Of a stretch of 64,000 nucleotides of DNA, positions 21,853-32,892 are shown in pieces (within the stretch, counting starts at the first letter, position 1; the number at the start of each line of letters is the position of its first letter). The DNA comes from Reticulitermes speratus (lineage: Eukaryota; Arthropoda; Insecta; Blattodea; Rhinotermitidae), in assembly GCA_021186555.1 (NCBI GenBank), contig JAJKFL010000042.1:45044980-45108979 (forward strand). Direction: 5' to 3'. The position numbers were made by a program, and so were the translations under genes. Under the pieces are notes generated by a model. The model worked only from the letters and a program-made list of their open reading frames with translations, did no database searches and had not been told where the DNA came from.

Positions 21853-22165
21853 ACAGTCCTTCCTGAGAAGCTAACAGGTCGTCAGCTAGTCAAGAAATTC
21901 CCCGCGTTTTATGCAACCCGAAGAGTCACTATCGCATTCACAAGAGCCCACCACCTGTCCCTACCTGATCCAGATCAATCCAGTCCATGCCTCCCCATCC
22001 CACTTCTTGAAGATCCATTTTAATATTATACTCCCATCTACGCCTAGGTCTTCCAAGTGGTCTCTTTCCCTCAGGTCTCCCCACCAAAACCCTGTATGCA
22101 CCTCCCCTATCCCCCACAGGCGCCACATGCCCCGCCCATCTCATCCTTCTTGCGGACCAATTGTT
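21853..22165 (-). mobile_element. LINE ORF2 C-terminus and 3' tail
   Basis: The minus-strand frame reads [39 protein letters not shown] and [18 protein letters not shown], a well preserved copy of the LINE reverse-transcriptase C-terminus, followed by the TTTCTTGACTAGCTGACGAC-type 3' end. Truncated upstream; no catalytic domain. Confidence 0.85.
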
Positions 22166-22689
22166 ACACCCTAAAATTGCCAGCAGTAGGTTCCTTGGAG
22201 ACGGTGCCTATATACCAGACTTCACGGCGTCACAGTTCAGAATACCGAACTCTTATTCCCCATGAATTCTTACGTGTTCCTTTCACACAATTCGTCCGTA
22301 TAACGCAAAAAAAAACTATGTTGGTGCTGAATTTACTATAAAGTATACAATATTTATGTAAGTGCAATAGGATAAGGGTCTATGATGAGCCATTTGTCAT
22401 ACAGGAATATGAAACGGTTACGAAAAGGATCAGAATATGGCAGCAATCAACGGCAGCGAAAGGTATCTATGATTTAGTCCGAATTGCAATCTCGTTCTTT
22501 TCGTCAACGACGTTATATGGTGTGCACAATCACTGAAATCCTGTTAGCGGTCCCTTAAGTACTGTCATGTTAACAGTTATAGTTAGTTTCTTCCTGTCGC
22601 TCCTTGCGGAGCATAGGGCCTCCTTTCAGAGGTTTCTTGGTCTGGAGGTGTGCATTCTGTAGTGAGTGACCAGTCCACTGACTGCACAA
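22166..22689. other. No gene seen; small GACGTTTC-family fragment
   Basis: Short frames only. 22195-22240 resembles the 'ATACCAGACTTCACGGCGTCA' edge of the dispersed repeats at 39390 and 48610 (quoted in part). Confidence 0.45.
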
Positions 22690-22957
22690 GTTATACTCAT
22701 CCTGATATGACTGCCAGAGCCATCTAGCAGTCAATCAGGAGACTTGGGTGAGAAATGGCCGCTGAATTTTGCTTACGAAACATCTCGATTCATGCCCGTA
22801 GGTTCTTTTACATGCCGTAAATCTACGACATTACTACGAAATTACTTCCCCTCTGGATTTTTATCACCCTTAAAAATCCATCGACCTCGGCCGGGATCGA
22901 ACCCGCGAACCTTGGGTCCAGTGGCGAGCACGCTAACCACTAGTCCACCGAGGACGA
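22690..22957 (-). mobile_element. SINE-5 copy
   Basis: The minus strand opens GTCCTCGGTGGACTAGTGGT (A-box region) and has B box GGGTTCGATCCCGGC, then a body with GGATTTTTAAGGGTGATAAA. The only copy seen in this window. Confidence 0.65.
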
Positions 22958-23414
22958 CATGTATAACAGTAGATATGGAAATGTAATGCAATAGTCGGGG
23001 CTGCCAAACTTTCTCCTAGTCTTTTGACCGAACATTTCAATACTACTCTGCGTAACACACGTAACGTATTTTGGGGTTCGCCGTTCTCCCGTACTAATTT
23101 TATCGTCTGAAATCGACGGAGCAAAAGTGGGTTTGCTGAGAGACTAAACAACGCAACTGTTTAGAGAAATAAACAAGGGCGAACCTACGTGCGTAGAGGC
23201 AGGAACAAAACGAAGCTCGCCAAATGCTGTGTAGGCTAAATGCCACACACGGGGGGGGGGGGACGTAAATTCAGTATTATGATGAACGAATGAATTTTAA
23301 TTTTAATTTGCCGAGGGAAAACTGCAAACGAGAGGGGAGGTGTGCAGTTTTGTATGAGTTGTGTGACGACTGGTGGAGAGTTTGGAAATAACTCGTGGCA
23401 CAAACGGCACACAA
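22958..23414. other. No gene seen; G homopolymer
   Basis: A run of 12 G at 23251-23262. Nothing else recognised. Confidence 0.5.
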
Positions 23415-23700
23415 ACCGAGAACGCTTTATAAAATTAAATTTGTGACATTCTTACAATCAACACATCAACAAACTTACGCACTTAATACAACACATTCAC
23501 AAGCAAGTATAAATCTCCTACATGTTTCGGCACCGGAGTGCCATCATCAGGGAGTTATTCAGAACAAAGGAGTATAAGGCCAACAGATAATCTAGATATT
23601 GTGTCTCCCTTCTTAAAATGATTATAATATTAAAAATCTAAAATATACAAAGTTAATAATCATAAAATTACAGTGTTGCACACTGAAAATTTCTACCTGG
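23415..23700 (-). mobile_element. Penelope-like terminus with stem-GAAAC motif
   Basis: At 23550-23524 (minus) the sequence is CTGATGA, T, GGCAC, TCCG, GTGCC, GAAAC and then ATGTAGG. The same architecture occurs at 24839, 26188, 45901 and 59068. AT-rich flanks, no coding. Confidence 0.5.
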
Positions 23701-23759
23701 TAAGGCTCACGTTAAAAATTTTAAACTTACAACATTGTAATTTTAGGCGTACAGTGAGT

Positions 23760-24010
23760 TGTATAAAATGGGACCACAATCGAAATGAGGAAATAATGGA
23801 AGAACTCGAGACAGAACCTGTGCTAGAATACATAGGCAAACAAAGACAGAACTGGAGAGATAATGTCAACACAATGGATAGAAGAAGGATCCCCAAACAA
23901 ATTCTACAGTACACGTCTTGGGGCAGAAGATCCACAGGACGTCCGGCAAAAAAAAAAAAAAGATGGCTAGAGACCATAACAGACCACATGGTCTAACAGA
24001 CGTTTGGAAG
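23760..24010 (+). mobile_element. LINE ORF2 C-terminal remnant
   Basis: The frame reads NEEIMEELETEPVLEYIGKQ, RIPKQILQYTSWGRR and STGRPAKKKKRWLETI, a known LINE tail type different from the one at 21.9 kb. A 12-13 A run sits inside the GRPAK segment. Confidence 0.75.
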
Positions 24011-24727
24011 ACGAAGAAGAAAGATGATTACCGATTTAAATAGGTTTGTAACAATCTCAACACTAGAAGTGCAGACGTTAGTAAGTTTAAAATTTATACA
24101 GCCTACATTAGTCGCTTAAAAAGCCAGAACTACCCGCTTACTCGGTACACGATACACAGAGTATAATTATGTTTACAGAACATCATCTTTATGAATATCA
24201 AGGTCCAAGGTTTGCAATACCTGACGTACTCGTATAATGAATAATTCACAGCACTACTAGAGTTGGTTTCCTGCACCCTCAGCCACAAAAGAAGTGCATA
24301 GTGCACACAATATTATCACGTGATAAGATCGCTACATCCACTTAGTTACACTACATCACGCTGCTACAGTACACGTCCGCACACTCAACACACACCATCC
24401 ACAGCATGTCTGCCTTTCTCCTCTTCCTGATGAACACATCCGCTTATGGACCACAAATATGCTTCCCTACAATGCATGCAATTCTAAGATGTGCAAACCA
24501 ACAAGGAAAAAACAGCACTTACAAGCCTTGTCATACGTAATTTAGCCTGATGTATCCTGCATATGGAAGTAAGTCCCTCACAGTTATACAGGACTACATG
24601 TCATAACATCCCAGAAGACGGTAATCTTCGCAGTCACTGCCGTAAATCAAATCTCACACAAACAGGATTCTTGACCAGATGACAGGCGACGAAGTGACAG
24701 CGGTGTTGGTCAAATTAAGAGGTCAGA
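24011..24727. other. No gene seen
   Basis: Short frames; a small CATCCCAGAAGACGGTAATC fragment near 24607 belongs to the dispersed fold-back family. Confidence 0.5.
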
Positions 24728-24920
24728 TGAGATCTGCGCTCTTCTAGGATATTACGCAGCGTTGAGTGGTAGTTCTGTACCGACGTTTCGGGACAACCTA
24801 CCGGTCCATTTTCAAGGGTCAAGATGTCAAGAAGAAGGCTGAGGATGAACCAGGATAAGGTTCGAAACATGTAGCACTGTGTTTCACAATTAATAGTGAA
24901 TAAAAGTGTATATTTGTCGG
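24728..24920 (+). repeat. Penelope-like terminus with CTGAGGA-stem-GAAAC motif
   Basis: Starts GATCTGCGCTCTTCTAGGAT and ACCGACGTTTCGGGACAACC. At 24839-24868 it has CTGAGGA, T, GAACC, loop, GGTTC, GAAAC followed by ATGTAGC. Same motif architecture as 45901 with a different stem. Confidence 0.6.
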
Positions 24921-24978
24921 ACAATAAACATACATTCAATTAGGTTACCAAGCATACCTGTAGTACCGTTATTAAATA

Positions 24979-25459
24979 CAGTGGAACCTCGAACTTCGAA
25001 CACAATCCGTTCCAGGAGACGGTTCGACTTTCAAGTTGTTCGACTTTCGAGTTAAATTTCCCCATAAGAAATAACGTAAATTGAATTAATCCGTTCCAGA
25101 CCCCCAAAATTTACCCAATATAAAACATTTTAAGTGCCCATTTCAAAAGATCAAAGATAAAACAAGTATATTTAATTTCAATAATTAAAATTTTTATTTA
25201 TAATAGTACATACATAAAAATATTGTATAATAATCAAAAATAATAATAGTAGGAGGGATATTACTGTTCCCTGGAAGGTGAATTACCCTTCTTTCATCTG
25301 GACCAAGCAGAGGAGAAGGCGACCACGTGACGATCACGTGATTCTTTGTTCGACTTTCGAGTTTCTGTTCGAGTTTCAAAACCGGATTTTTCCTCGAATT
25401 TTTTGTTCGAGTTTCAAGTTGTTCGAACATCAAACCGTTCGAAGTTCGAGGGTCCACTG
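24979..25459. mobile_element. pogo/Tigger-like MITE, 481 bp
   Basis: Left end CAGTGGAACCTCGAACTTCG and right end reversed CAGTGGACCCTCGAACTTCG, with TA duplicated on both sides (24977-24978, 25460-25461). Subterminal direct repeats of GTTCGACTTTCGAGTT. No transposase frame; 22 of 23 terminal bases match. Confidence 0.85.
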
Positions 25460-25484
25460 TATAAAAATTATAATTTTCTTCTCA

Positions 25485-25940
25485 TTTTATACGGGTGTGA
25501 AACTTGGTCTGCCACACTGAAGGAAGAACAGCGGTGCGGGTGTTCGGCAATAGGGCGCTGAGGAAGATACTGGGGCATAAGTCGGAGGAAATAAGAGTTT
25601 TATAGATAAAACTGCATAATGATCTGTACTCCAAACTCGGTATTGTTCCGGTGATCAGATCAAAAAGAATAAAGTGGGTGGCGCATGCGACATGTATAGG
25701 GGAGAAGAAAATTGAATACAGGCTTTGAGCTGAGACAACTGAAGGAAACAGACCATTTGGACGACCTAGGCGTTGATGCGGGGGCGTGGAATGGACTGTC
25801 TTAACTCAGGACAGGGACAGATGGCGGGATCTTGTGAACGGGAAGATGAATCTTCGGGTTCCATAAAAGTCGGGGAATTTCTTGACTAGTTGAGGAACTG
25901 TTGGCTTCTAAAGAAGGACTCTGCTCCGTGGAGTTAGTAA
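25485..25940 (+). mobile_element. LINE ORF2 C-terminus and 3' tail, many stops
   Basis: Begins with LYGCETWSATLKEEQR-like coding and continues, through stops and frameshifts, to GRPFGRPRR-like and [15 protein letters not shown] segments. It ends at GGGGAATTTCTTGACTAGTT and GGACTCTGCTCCGTGGAGTT. Same family as 21853-22165. Confidence 0.75.
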
Positions 25941-25969
25941 GATTTAGGGCTCTCAGAGTGGCGAATATT

Positions 25970-26065
25970 CAGGTTATGGTCTTGTGGGACGTAACGTCGT
26001 GTAGGCTGGTGGAAAGATACCGACGTTTCGGTGGAACGATGCCTTCGTCGCTAATGATGTGGGCA
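25970..26065. repeat. Dispersed ACCGACGTTTCGG repeat
   Basis: GTCTTGTGGGACGTAACGTC through GATACCGACGTTTCGGTGGA. Confidence 0.6.
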
Positions 26066-26300
26066 TAAACAGTCGAAACATATAGCATATAATGTTTAAA
26101 AAAACCAACAGAATGTACTTCACTTTCACTTTACTATGTCTTATTAACCCCTACATATGTTTCGGTTTTTACGTAAAACCATCCTCAGGGGGAACAAAAC
26201 CGAAACATATATAGGGGTTAATCAAGACATAATAAATGAAAGTGAAGTGCATTTGTTGGTTTTTTAAACATTGAATCATAAAATGCACGGCGATACTAAA
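26066..26300 (-). mobile_element. Penelope-like fold-back copy with about 80-bp arms
   Basis: AATGTTTAAAAAAACCAACA at 26091 is mirrored by TGTTGGTTTTTTAAACATT ending 26272; the arms share ACTTCACTTTCA and TTAACCCCTA-ATATGTTTCGG. The centre holds the minus-strand motif CTGAGGA, T, GGTTTT stem, GAAAC (26188-26159). Just outside lies AAAATGCACGGCGA, an end shared with 11032 and 59516. Confidence 0.7.
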
Positions 26301-26365
26301 ATAAAATGTAGCCATATATTACACAATATAATGTAACACAACATAATTACTTGTGTTGATGGGAA

Positions 26366-26625
26366 CAGTTTTTTTCCTATGGCTCGACAGCCCTATATGG
26401 CCTGGACCTCCTCGTTTCGTCGAGGTTTCACGATCACACACTTTGAGACACACCACACTCGGTAGGACTCCTCTAGACGAGTGATCAGCCCGTCGCAGAG
26501 ACCTCTACCTGACAACACACAACATCACAAGAGACAGACATCCATGCCCCCGGTGGGATTCGAACCCACAATCCCAGCAAGCGAGCTGTCGCAGACCAAC
26601 GCCTTAGACCACAGGGCCGCCTGAA
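26366..26625 (-). mobile_element. SINE-1a copy
   Basis: From TATGGCTCGACAGCCCTATA to the head with B box complement GGGATTCGAACCCAC; the head's 5' end is degraded. Confidence 0.85.
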
Positions 26626-26639
26626 CCGTCTCAACCTTA

Positions 26640-26664
26640 TATATACATATATATATATATATAT
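26640..26664. repeat. (AT)n microsatellite
   Basis: Alternating AT between two SINEs. Confidence 0.85.
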
Positions 26665-26665
26665 T

Positions 26666-27028
26666 ATCCAATGGCTTGACAGCCCCTTGGGGGCCTAGGC
26701 TGCCTCATTTTTTCGAGGCTTCACGATCACACACTTCAGACACACCACACTCGGTAGGACTCCTCTGGACGAGTGAGCAGCCCGACGCAGAGACCTCTAC
26801 CTGACAACACAACTCACAACAGACAGACATCCATCATAGGCGAATTTTTTTTTTTGTTAATCCCTGGTTTCCCCTTGATCATTATAGTGAGTCTTTTCCT
26901 GCATGTCACCTTATGTCATGCTATCGTCTTCAAAACACAACACAACACCATCCCCTGGGTCGAACCACGATCCAGAAAGCGAGCGCCGAAGACCCACGCC
27001 TTAGACCGCACGGCCACTGGGATCGGCG
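26666..27028 (-). mobile_element. Chimeric SINE-1: head, 'b' body, 'a' body
   Basis: Minus order: head (27028-26945, B box damaged), 'b' body with CATGCAGG and its A-rich end, then the 'a' body starting at ATGGATGTCTGTCTGTTGTG and ending CCATTGG. Junction in the A-rich tract. Confidence 0.8.
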
Positions 27029-27104
27029 ATGGTGAACAGTAACTACTTATAATTTATGCAACACAATCAGACGTCTAAGATAAAAATCAAAAGGAAGAAG
27101 ATTT

Positions 27105-27215
27105 TGGTTGAAATCTGTGGGGCACGAAGTGGCACTGAGTATTTCGGTTTTCCTTGTCAGTATTTTTCCACCATGATCCATATTCATTCATACCCCACCG
27201 CTGTTCAGTAACACG
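27105..27215 (+). mobile_element. SINE-4 body fragment
   Basis: GGGGCACGAAGTGGCACTGA and TTTTTCCACCATGATCCATA match the SINE-4 body at 28438. Confidence 0.55.
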
Positions 27216-27512
27216 TTACAACAAAGCATTCTGTATGTATAAATTGTACCCCTCAAAGCTACACCCCCTCCCCCCCCCCCCTGCAGCAGTCACAGACGCA
27301 CTGCTAGCTGCAAGACATTTGTTTCCAACAATTATACGTCATATGGCTCACACAGTACAGGAGAGATCCTGATCTCATGGTACAAGAAACGCAGATGTGC
27401 TGTGGGAAAGCAGCACCTCTTGCACTGAAGATAAGGCTGTAAGGTGGCCCTAATTCCCAGGCCAGATCGCAAGGACCCAAACGGATCAAACCTTTATTGC
27501 AATAGTGACACA

Positions 27513-28120
27513 AGACGCCGATCCCAGTGGCCGTGCGGTCTAAGGCGTGGGTCTTCGGCCGCTCGCTTACTAGGATCGTGGGTTCGAATCCCACCGGGGG
27601 CATGGATGTTTGTGTTGTGTTTGTCGTAAGGACGGTAGTATGGAACGTAAAGTGACATGAAGGACGAAAAAGGATTTAAACAGTACAAAAATGATCAAAG
27701 GGGAAAAACCCCAGGACAGACAAAAAAAAATCCCACCGGGGGCATGGATGTCTGTGTGTTGTGTTTGTTGTAAGGATGGTAGTATGGAACGTAAAGTGAC
27801 ATGCAGAAGGAGGGAAGGATTTAAAGGTACAAAATGGATAAAAGGGAAATAGCAGGACAGGAAAAAAAAAAAAAAAAAAAATCCCGGGTCAGTCCATGTG
27901 CGATTAAAATTTAAAAAAAAAAAAATCCCACCGGGGGCATGGATGTCTGTCTCTTGTGAGTGTTGTGTGTTGTCAGATAGAGGTCTCTGCGACGGGCTGA
28001 TCCCTGTCCAGAGGAGTCCTACCGACTGTGGTGTGTCTCAAATGTGTGTGACCATGAAACCTCGACGAAACGAGGAGGCCCAGGCCCATATAGGGCTGTC
28101 GAGCCATAGGGAAAAAAAAG
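27513..28120 (+). mobile_element. Five-module chimeric SINE
   Basis: Order: SINE-1 head (27513-27605); 'b' body; A-run then ATCCCACCGGGGGC and a second 'b' body; A-run then ATCCCGGGTCAGTCCATGTG, a piece of SINE-4 (27881-27905); A-run then ATCCCACCGGGGGC and an 'a' body ending CCATAGGG plus A-run. Flanks GTGACACAAGAC (27502-27513) and GTGACACACGAC (28120-28131) look like one target duplication for the whole chain. Confidence 0.85.
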
Positions 28121-28194
28121 TGACACACGACACGCTTCAGCATATTTTCACAAAACGCGAGTTTTGAAGGTTTTGAAGCGGTGTACGAGTATGT

Positions 28195-28420
28195 GAGGAT
28201 TCCGGTCTTCTGGAATATTACGGTAATCGAATCCAGACGTTTCGAAACAATGCACTGCCTCTGTCTTTAAGGGTCAATACGTCTTGGTTTTCTTCCAGGA
28301 CTTATTGACCCTTGAATGTAGGACTTACTGACGTTTAAAGATAATGGCAGCACGTTCCTTCGAAACGCCGGGATCCGATTACTGTGTGACGTAGCGTCAC
28401 ACCCCAGAACAAACGAATAA
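28195..28420. repeat. Fold-back repeat with GACGTTTCGAAAC arms
   Basis: TAATCGAATCCAGACGTTTC on the left mirrors CGAAACGCCGGGATCCGATT on the right; the middle contains two head-to-head TTATTGACCCTTGA-like pieces. Confidence 0.65.
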
Positions 28421-28437
28421 TTTTTTTTTCACAAATT

Positions 28438-28670
28438 TCGACTGTACCACACGATTAGTCACCGGCATCTCATCGCAGAGTTCCAGGTTCGGTCCTAGGC
28501 CAGTCCATGTGAGATTTGTGGCGGACAAAGTGGCACTGGGTCATGTTTCTCTCCGAGTACTTTAGTTTTCTGTAGTCAGTATCATTCCACCAATACTCCA
28601 TACTCATTCATTCACCTACCGCCATTGCTATATCTCAGCAACTGAGAGCGCCGTTAAATAACGCGTAAAA
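28438..28670 (+). mobile_element. SINE-4 copy
   Basis: Head remnant GATTAGTCACCGGCATCTCA, B-box region CCAGGTTCGGTCCTAGGCC, body GTGGCGGACAAAGTGGCACT and tail GAGAGCGCCGTTAAATAACG. Confidence 0.7.
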
Positions 28671-28734
28671 ATTACTATCATACTTTTCGACCTCACCGTA
28701 TAGGTCAAAACCCATTTTTAATATTATCCTCCCA

Positions 28735-29290
28735 TCTTAAGGTTCCAAAAGGGAAAACCAAGACGGGATTTGGTGAAGCAGAAGTCCCTTTTCACAAGCA
28801 AATCAGACTTAAATTTAAGGAAGAAACTAGTAAAGTGGTACGTCTGAAGGAGCATAGCTTTGTATGGCACTGAAATGTGGACACTTCGGAAAGTAGATCA
28901 GAAGTATCTGGAAAGTTTTGAAATGTGGTGCTGGAGAAGAATGGAGAAGATCAGTTGGACCGATCGTGTGAGAAATGAAGAAGTATTACACAGAGTCAAG
29001 GAGGAGAGGAATATCGTACATACAATAAGTAGAAGAAAGGCTAACTGGATTGGTCACATCTTGCGTAGGAAGTGCCTTCTAAAACAAGTTATTCAAGGAA
29101 ACATAGAAGGATGGATATAAGTGACTGGAGGAAGAGGAAGACGACGTAAGCAGCCACTGGATGACCTTAGGAAAAAAGAGAATACCGGAAATTGAAAGAG
29201 GAAGCACTAGATCGCACCCTGTGCAGAATTCGCTTTGTAAGAGGATACGGACCTGTCGTAAAACAGACTACAGAATGAATGTATGTAGTA
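28735..29290 (+). mobile_element. LINE ORF2 C-terminal remnant
   Basis: The frame reads YGTEMWTLRKVDQKYLESFE, MWCWRRMEKISWTDRV, RNEEVLHRVKEERN and ANWIGHILRR, the highly conserved LINE reverse-transcriptase C-terminus; in a shifted frame GRGRRRKQPLDDLRKKREY follows. Two frameshifts and stops; no catalytic RT residues remain. Confidence 0.85.
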
Positions 29291-29389
29291 CACAGTCGTC
29301 ACCAACAGTTCCTTTCCTTATAAATATCATACGGTTTCACGGTACACGCGTAAATATATATTTATTTATCTCTATAAGGAAGCGTACAT

Positions 29390-29466
29390 AGGCCGGGATA
29401 GCGCTGTTGGTATAGTGACTCGCTACCGGCTGGACAGTCCGGGGATCGAATCCCGGTGGCGGCTAG
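29390..29466 (+). mobile_element. Isolated SINE-2 tRNA-like head
   Basis: GGGATAGCGCTGTTGGTATA (A-box region) and CCGGGGATCGAATCCCGG (B box) followed by GGCTAGATTTTCC, the SINE-2 body start. Body missing, so not called a tRNA gene. Confidence 0.7.
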
Positions 29467-29467
29467 A

Positions 29468-29790
29468 TTTTCCATGTGGTCTCCTTCGTTCAGGTTTTAA
29501 AACCATAACCTTGTAGACAACTTTCATTTCTCCCGTGCCATCTACATGTCCCGCCCAACTCATTCACCTCGATTTCATCACCCTACCAATATTTGGTGAA
29601 GACCACAAAACTTAAAAGCTCCTCGCTATACAATTTTCTGTATCCTCTTCTCACTTCATCCCTCCCAGATGCAACTTGTTTCCTCAGCACCTTGCCCTCA
29701 ATTACCCCTCCATCAACGTTCTTCCATTAATATGACAGACCAAGTTTGACACCTATACAAACACGTAACAATACAGTTCTATATACTATA
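29468..29790 (-). mobile_element. LINE ORF2 C-terminal remnant
   Basis: Shares with 13866-14130 the blocks TACATGTCCCGCCCAACTCA, AGCTCCTCGCTATACAA and TTCCTCAGCACCTTGCCCTC on the plus strand; read on the minus strand this is degenerate LINE tail coding. Confidence 0.55.
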
Positions 29791-31331
29791 ATCTTAAAGT
29801 TTCTGACAGCAGACGGGAGGACAAAAGATTCGAATTTCAATGCCAGCAAGCATTACCTAAATTTAGTCTGTTCATGAATACAGCTTTTGATTTGTTACTG
29901 TTGCCTGCTAACATTCTGATATGTCACCATAATGAACAGCGAGTACACGTCTTGTAGTAGGGCAGCCTGAGTTCGAATCCAAAGACTGCCATCTCCAGAT
30001 GAAAAGGTGGTACTGTGCATTGTTGCCGATTGTTGCTGGTCTCCTTAGCACCCACAACAACGAGCAAGAAGCTTTCGATTGGGTTTCATCTTTTATTATT
30101 ACAACAATGCGAGTATCAGAGCTGCTACAACAATGTCTGCAGACTTCTTCTCTCGGAACCACAACAGTTGCCCGTCGCACGGTATTTCCTATTATTACTG
30201 CCCTCCGCGTTTGTCACCAACCTCTCTCCCTAGCGCCGTGACGCAACCTGTAGTATGAGGACTTGATACGTAGATCTCGACGAGTAAAGACAGACATTTT
30301 CCTGGTTGGGAGTGGGACTGATTAAAAACCGAGCACGATAAAATTACCTGAGTGGAGTTCGTATCTACCCTGAGCTGACAGTCGGTGCCTCGCTTCAAGC
30401 CATAGCCACACGACCTGTGTAAACTACTGGTGCCCAATTGAAGTTAATAAATAAATATATAAAAACTCAGTAGTTATTGAATGGATGCGCGGTTACAGTC
30501 TAGACATCGAGATAGGAAGGAATAAGTCATTACGCTGATTCCATACCCAGAAGGTCTACTGCTAGCTCGTCTGACAGTACTTTCATCTTAGCAAACGGGT
30601 CTCACAGGATACAACAGAACAAACTGCGTCTTCATCTACTTTTAGGCGCTCTAAACGAAAAATGTTTATATGTATAGCGTCACGGCGTCACGTTTGGGGA
30701 TAATCAGACACCATGTTGTACTTCAACGTAACACGACATGAAAGAAACACCATTATATGTACACGAAAAAAGTATTTTGCCTTCAGCTGCCAATTTTTAT
30801 AAAAACGTTGTTACTTCACGCACTCCCTGAGACGCTGACAGTCATTCAACTGGTCAAGTGTCTTGGACTGCTAGACCGCATATTCTCTTCCTATACACGA
30901 CACACCCCGACTGCCATGTTCCCTGTGAGTTAAGCGTTGTGGCCGAAGAAACAATGGAGCAACGACTGTTCTCTGTGAGGTACGAGATGAGGTTGAAGAA
31001 ACAGATGATCATCGTGCTCGTAATATAACACAGCACAACCAGAGCGCAGCACTGACGGATGAAATTAATTCGGTTCTCCGTGTGATGACAGTGAAGACGT
31101 GGCGAAGTGATGTATGGTAGAAGTTTACAGAAGTTCTGCGAAGAAACTGCTGCCTCCACTTCACAGACGGAGGACGCAACTTCAGGGACATGGACAGAAC
31201 ACACTATTCCGCATGTGTTTTTCTTTTGTGCTGAAGGGCCCCGCAGCAGAAGCTACAGACGCACCGCAGCCTTTATGCTTATTGTGCAACCCTGTGATGA
31301 AGATGAAGAGAAAGATGATCATTTTTTTTCC
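29791..31331. other. No gene recognised
   Basis: Frames up to about 116 codons exist on both strands (e.g. 30854-31204 minus) but none shows a domain. A tRNA T-arm-like GAGTTCGAATCCAAAGACTG lies at 29970-29989. Likely old repeats inside the host intron. Confidence 0.4.
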
Positions 31332-31500
31332 GTGTAATGGAGCACCGGTGGAATGAAACTGACAGGGGAAAACCGAAGCACTCGGGGGAAAAACTTTCCC
31401 AGTGCCACTTTGTCCACCACAAATCCCACATGGACTGACCCCGGGATCGAACCCGGGCCTCCGCGGTGGGAGGCCGGCGACTAACCGCCTCAGCTTCTGC
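31332..31500 (-). mobile_element. SINE-4 copy with intact head
   Basis: The minus strand opens GGCTGAGGCGGTTAGTCGCC, has B box CCCGGGTTCGATCCCGGGG and body TTGTGGTGGACAAAGTGGCA. Best-preserved SINE-4 head in the window. Confidence 0.8.
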
Positions 31501-32092
31501 AGGTGTTACTCTCACTTTGTTGTTTAACGCTACGTATTACAAATGGATTTTCGTCTTATATTCGGTTCGTTCGCTTAAACTGTCCACAAAACCCAAATAT
31601 TGTTAATATTGTTTATGTCGCACAATTATCAGGTATCATCGCTCTTGTATTAAACCACAGTTATTAAAGGAAGTCGATAAATAATCCAATACTGTATTGG
31701 AATTTAAATGTGAGGAATGCGAAAATTCACAAAGTTTTACTTTTTTCTTTTTTGCCGGGCGTTCAAACTTTCAGTCCTGTGCAAATGCCCGTATTGCATT
31801 CCTCGTTACATCTGGGTCGATTGTGGGTCAAATTCAATGACATGTGCGCATAAAACATTCATTAGCGCCACCACAATGATTACCAACATAAACCAGCACG
31901 TGTGCCATTCAACACTGCTCTGACAGCGAGCATCGTCGGTTGTTCCAATTCTCTCTTGCTTACGTATTTACATCAAAATTATTATTAATTCACGCTGCCA
32001 AACCTACTGAAATGTCTACCTAAGTTCTTAAACTAATGTCTACATTCAGTGACAAATTATTACTGATTTATCCTAATTTATTTAACGCAGGC
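31501..32092. other. No gene seen
   Basis: AT-rich sequence; short frames only. Confidence 0.5.
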
Positions 32093-32328
32093 ATACCGGG
32101 TGTCACAAAAGTCGCTCTGCCGAGATTATAACCACGTTCCAGGGAAACATTACTTTATTTACAAATCAGTACTTAACAATGTTAAATGTAAACTGAATAT
32201 GATGGAAAATAATTTGAACAATTTTTACAGCCTCTGCCACCTTCTGATGGTTGTTGCGTTTAATTAAAGGCGTGTTTCTTTAAACGTGAGTATAATGTTA
32301 GTAAAGAGACTTACAGGACACCCCGTAT
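32093..32328. mobile_element. Possible MITE, about 236 bp
   Basis: Left end ATACCGGGTGTCAC and right end reversed ATATACGGGGTGTCCTG share about 10-12 bases of inverted repeat. No coding; target duplication not clear. Confidence 0.5.
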
Positions 32329-32689
32329 ATGGTGTCAAATGGTAGGATCATTAAGGTACAATGACGCGGAAACAATGACTGTTGTCTGATTTAAGGCGTT
32401 ACCCTGGCAACTGCCTGAGAGGACTGTGCAAATTAAAACATACTCCAATCGGGAACACCCCAAAAATCAATTAGAAACGTTAGCGCCTGAGCTAACTGAT
32501 TACGTCACTGAAATAGTGATTTCAGTTCAAAAAAACAGGACTAAGGTGATGTACTGCCGATGTCACCGCTCTTCACGTAAACCTCACCAAACACTGGACG
32601 AAACAATCGACCTCAGTTCGGGATATGCCTTTTTGCTTGCCAGCACTAAAACACGATACAGTTAAATTGCTATTTGCTTAATTGAACAC

Positions 32690-32885
32690 CACGTCATGAA
32701 GACGTATTGGAGAGTGGGAGTATAGATCCACGCGATGTTAACGTCAGCGCCCTAGACAGATTATCTAGTTCACACTCGGGCCGTTTTACCCCGGGACATG
32801 AGTCAACGGTACCCACTGGGTAAGAGGCTGAGTGGGCTTCACAGCCGGTTTGGGAGCTAAGGGTAGCAAAACCGCGATTCGTCTA
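32690..32885 (-). mobile_element. SINE-2 body fragment
   Basis: ACGTCATGAAGACGTATTGG, CTCGGGCCGTTTTACCCCGG and GTGGGCTTCACAGCCGGTTT match the SINE-2 body; the head is degraded. Confidence 0.65.
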
Positions 32886-32892
32886 TCATCTA

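Noticed and set aside
29390-29466. Functional tRNA gene
   Set aside because: A and B boxes are present but the acceptor stem does not close and SINE-2 body sequence follows.
30854-31204. 116-codon minus frame
   Set aside because: Overlaps other frames of similar length on both strands; no domain.
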